Made by a program: the position numbers and the translations under genes. Shown piece by piece: positions 45,688 through 48,902 of a stretch of DNA of 48,902 nt. Position 1 is the first letter of the stretch. Each line of letters begins with the position of its first letter. The stretch spans positions 29,982 to 78,883 of the forward strand of contig NW_019091441.1 in assembly GCF_001949145.1 (NCBI RefSeq), written 5' to 3'. The notes under the pieces are model-generated. The model made no database searches and was not told the DNA's origin. It worked only from the letters and a program-made list of their open reading frames with translations. Source of the DNA: Acanthaster planci (lineage: Eukaryota > Echinodermata > Asteroidea > Valvatida > Acanthasteridae).

Positions 45688-45844
45688 TGGTGTTCTTTTA
45701 AAAAACCAAGTCCAAACCTTCTACCCTTTTGGCATGTTTGGCAGCTATATGCACAACGTGGCTACACAAATGAAGTGAAGCAAGATGGATACATGTACAT
45801 GCACAATAGTGTGTGTACATTGTCTGTATCATGGTGACTTGCAG

Positions 45845-46000
45845 CGGTGTCAGAGCTCCAAGGCAAGATTAACTTTGCTAGAAATTCTGCAGGAAACTGA
45901 TGACAGTTATTCTGAAATTGAAGCTTTAGATGATCTTGCAAGTGACACTGACCTTTCACAGGTAGTTATAGCGATGTTTAGAGACATTCTTGCGAACTAA
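45845..46000 (+). CDS. candidate terminal exon, unrecognised gene
   Basis: After the acceptor GGTGACTTGCAG, phase 0, it reads RCQSSKARLTLLEILQETDD and then an acidic stretch DDSYSEIEALDDLASDTDLS ending in FRDILAN and TAA. The acidic, helix-prone composition and balanced codon use look coding. A poly(A) signal lies 153 bases past the stop. The family is not recognised. Confidence 0.42.
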   Translation, partial: RCQSSKARLTLLEILQETDDSYSEIEALDDLASDTDLSQVVIAMFRDILAN

Positions 46001-46152
46001 AATGTGGCAAGTGAATCCAAAACGACAATGAAAAACGTCATGTTTACAATTCAGGGTTTCGAACATGTGCGATCATCACTAACAACACTAACAGTAACAA
46101 CTGATTGGGACTTCCCATCCCTTAATCATGTTGAAAGTTTGTGGTAAACTTG

Positions 46153-46158
46153 AATAAA
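46153..46158 (+). terminator. poly(A) signal AATAAA
   Basis: AATAAA is followed within 20-40 bases by the GT-rich stretch GGTTTGGTTGTGTTTATTTG, the expected downstream element. It closes the unrecognised + strand gene. Confidence 0.55.
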
Positions 46159-48902
46159 AGCTGTATAGTTCAGAGGTTTGGTTGTGTTTATTTGATGGTT
46201 GATATCATTTTCAAAGGAAAATACATTCTTTGTATACAATTCCTGTATTTTTTTTATTTTTTCTCATTTCAAAAGTCAAAGGTCATGGGTATAGGGGTCA
46301 AATGAAGAAACAAGTCAATTGCTGGAAAAGAGTTTTTTATACCCTTGGAAATAAATCAAACTTGCTGTACAGTAAAGTGAACAGGAAGAGCAGGATTTTT
46401 CGATGTCTGAGGGATGTTGCATACCAATGTGTTTTTCACAATATTCTCCAGTGAGCAGATGGCAATATACATGTAGTGTACATGTAAAGGTGCTAATGGC
46501 TTAAACTGCATGTACGTACATAATATAACATTATTAGGGGCTTTATTTAGTCATTCTTGAAATGCATGCTGCTCTTTAATGTTCATGCGTAAATTTTGAT
46601 GCAAAAAGGACTTCAATGAAGTGTGAGCAGATATGTGTATGTACTAGCCCAAGAGTAACAGACTCAAAATTTGTTAAATGTACAGTAGAAAGATGATTAC
46701 CAAATTGCATGAAAATGTTCAATTTATGCAATTTTTAATACCAATTAGATGTAAATGTACCTAGTGAGTGATATTGGTATTGTAGGTGTCCAATAGATGT
46801 GATATACATGTAAATAGTGGCAATGGTTTTGAAGAAAACTAGTAAACAGTACGCTTACACTACATGTACATGCACATGTTAAAGTCCAAAGTTCAACTTA
46901 ATAGGTACAGTGCTTTTAACAATGAAAATTCCATTCAATTTCACGCAAATTTGTTGACTACTAAGCACTAAATTTATTGAAGAAATACCAAGTTACGATA
47001 CCAAATTAAGGAGATGTTGCTTCCAAGTGTTACAGTACCATGGGTGCCCTGCATCCAGTCGTATTCATTGAAGATTCCCTCTAATTGTCAGCATGCTAAC
47101 GGTGAAGAGAATACAGAACATTTTAAAGGTACTTTCTTATACAAAATATATAAAAGCCTATTTTCAGATGAAATAGGACTGTTCTAATGGCTTGTACCGC
47201 TAACTATTGCTTCCTTCCAGATAGCAGTGCAAGGCTAAAAGAATTTCCATAAATATGGAAACAAGGATCTTGGAAGGATAGATCAGAGACAAAAACAGGA
47301 AGTCATCTGTGGTATGACTCAAGCATAATAGCTGGTGGTCTTCACATGTGAATGACTTTCAGCTCTACACTTCTTCATGGCAACACACCAAATACAAGAA
47401 TTCTTCTGTTTAGAATGCAGATTGGTCAATATAATTCTAATATTACACTGTACATGTAACTCCACTACCTGCATTTTGAAACTGCATCCTGATACAGTGA
47501 ATGATACAGGACAAGTATGTACATGGCATTTATAATTAATTAAATTAATTTGAAACCCACTTTTGCCTTTGTTCCTTTATTTCTTTGTTTTTGGGCTTTT
47601 TAAGTAAAAACCAAAACAAAAGTTTTGACAGGATACTTACTTAAATAGATGTATCTTACAAAATGCCAGTTCTTGTAGCAAAGAATGTGCTATTTTAACT
47701 TTCTTACTGTCTCCTTTTTTTAACCTTTGACATGTTCACTGTACGTACATGTACATTCAATGTACATGTCAGACGCGTGAACCTTTTGAAGAAGCTGGGC
47801 GCTCTGACCTTTGAAAGGTCATAACGTCATTTTTTTCTGTAGCAACAGTTGTTTTTCTTTCTTGCATCTGAAAGGGAAGTCCCAAGCTCCATTCCAATAT
47901 AACTATAGAGGTCGCTATTTGCATGCGTTAATCTAATATTGCACAGCCAAAAGGGGACCGATTTTTGGGCGGTTTCGGTTGCAACAATGAGTAATACATG
48001 TACATGTAGGCCGGGTGGTTTCGTTCTTTTTACGCTAATTTTACATGTACTATCAGAAGAGGGAACAAAAGAGGGCATTTTTTTTTAGCACTCACCGCAT
48101 TGCTGCATGTTTATAATGGGATCAATGGCACGCTGTGGACGCATAATGAATTTATTCCTTAATGTACATGTATGGTCTTTGCGTACACTGAAGGCGTGCA
48201 AGAACCTGCTTGGAAAAATGACTACCATCTGTCTTTCTTTCTTCACCCTGATTTTCGCCTCTAGTGCATTGCTGGAGCAATATTTTAACCTTGAATTTCA
48301 TTATGAATGAAATAAGAAACTCCCAACATTCTGATTCATAAATCTTAAGTATACAAAAATCACGACCTCCTACAATGTTCTGATGAAATGTTTATTTTGG
48401 CTTGATTTTCTGATTTTTTCTTAAGTCCAAAATAAACTCTTCAAAATGCACCCAAAAATATGAAAATAATCTTCTGACAAACTCGTGGTAAGGTAAGTGG
48501 AACAAAAAATAACAAGGCTAAGAAAAAATAGCTCAGCTCCCGATTACATGCATCTCAAAAATAGGGTTGGTGTGTTGTAAATTTATTTTTTGGCAGATTT
48601 TTGGTGCTGATTGAATGGCATGAATGGGGACAAAAGTGATTCAAACTTGCTTTAATCTATCTAAAAAAAATTTTCTGTCGATATTTTTTACTGTTGACAA
48701 TTCATAAGAATGATGGACAATTCACAGCACTGTACTCAATGCTAGTTGGGTAATCACAACAGCAAACTGGCCAACGATGTCCGTGTATCGTGGTGATACG
48801 GGCCAGTAATGAACTTCTTGCTGCAGCAGGAAATTTTGTGGAAACGCTCAATTCAAGAACGAGCAAAACAATCTCAAATTAAAATCACCCCTCAAATCTC
48901 TA
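46159..48902. other. intergenic, no gene seen; one promoter-like patch
   Basis: TACATGTA runs recur at 46480, 46870, 47745-47770 and 47997-48008. The patch 47800-48000 holds TGACCT-TTGAA-AGGTCA (47805-47821), TAACGTCAT (47822-47830), the octamer ATTTGCAT (47917-47924) and GGGCGG, so it could be a promoter. A donor-like GCG|GTGAGT on the minus strand near 48091 follows ATGCAGCAATGC, which might be a minute first exon. None of this is firm. Confidence 0.35.

Overview
This is a eukaryotic, intron-containing window, and I think it comes from a marine deuterostome, most likely an echinoderm. The reasons are the A+T-rich, gene-poor background, very frequent TACATGTA and TAGGCCTA palindromes, many small inverted-repeat (MITE-like) elements, Penelope-like retroelement remnants, and an alpha1-adrenergic-type receptor. 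The species call is inference; the sequence alone does not fix it.

One protein-coding gene is well supported. It is a two-exon rhodopsin-class receptor on the + strand (31165-32206 joined to 34701-35539, 626 residues) with the full set of alpha1-adrenergic landmarks. It has a single coding intron at the end of TM6, where vertebrate alpha1-adrenoceptor genes also have theirs, and a C-terminal RETSV that reads as a class I PDZ ligand. A second, unrecognised multi-exon gene is suggested on the + strand between 44036 and a poly(A) signal at 46153, but its exon chain does not close.

Much of the rest is repeat. From 4361 to 7469 and from 39313 to 41620 there is a mosaic of fold-back elements. They share a core made almost entirely of CGACG/CGTCG words (GCACGACG, GGGCGACG and similar) and shared flanking modules. 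Other repeats are a 457-bp dispersed pair (1208 and 39664), a 230-bp tandem duplication at 8077, a 176-bp MITE at 10432 with a related single arm at 24061, two Penelope-like remnants pointing away from each other at 12896-14135, a 22-bp minisatellite at 14653, a 73-bp duplication at 23383, a hAT-like MITE at 37055, an AAAC microsatellite at 38548, a GC-rich fold-back inside the receptor intron, and a cluster of fold-backs with a near-perfect hairpin at 44178-44825.

Long stretches (about 1.8-4.3 kb, 10.6-12.9 kb, 14.8-23.4 kb, 24.1-31.1 kb, 35.5-37.0 kb and 46.2-48.9 kb) hold no gene I can support. Short open frames there look like chance. They could contain enhancers, UTR exons or non-coding RNAs that cannot be recognised by reading alone.
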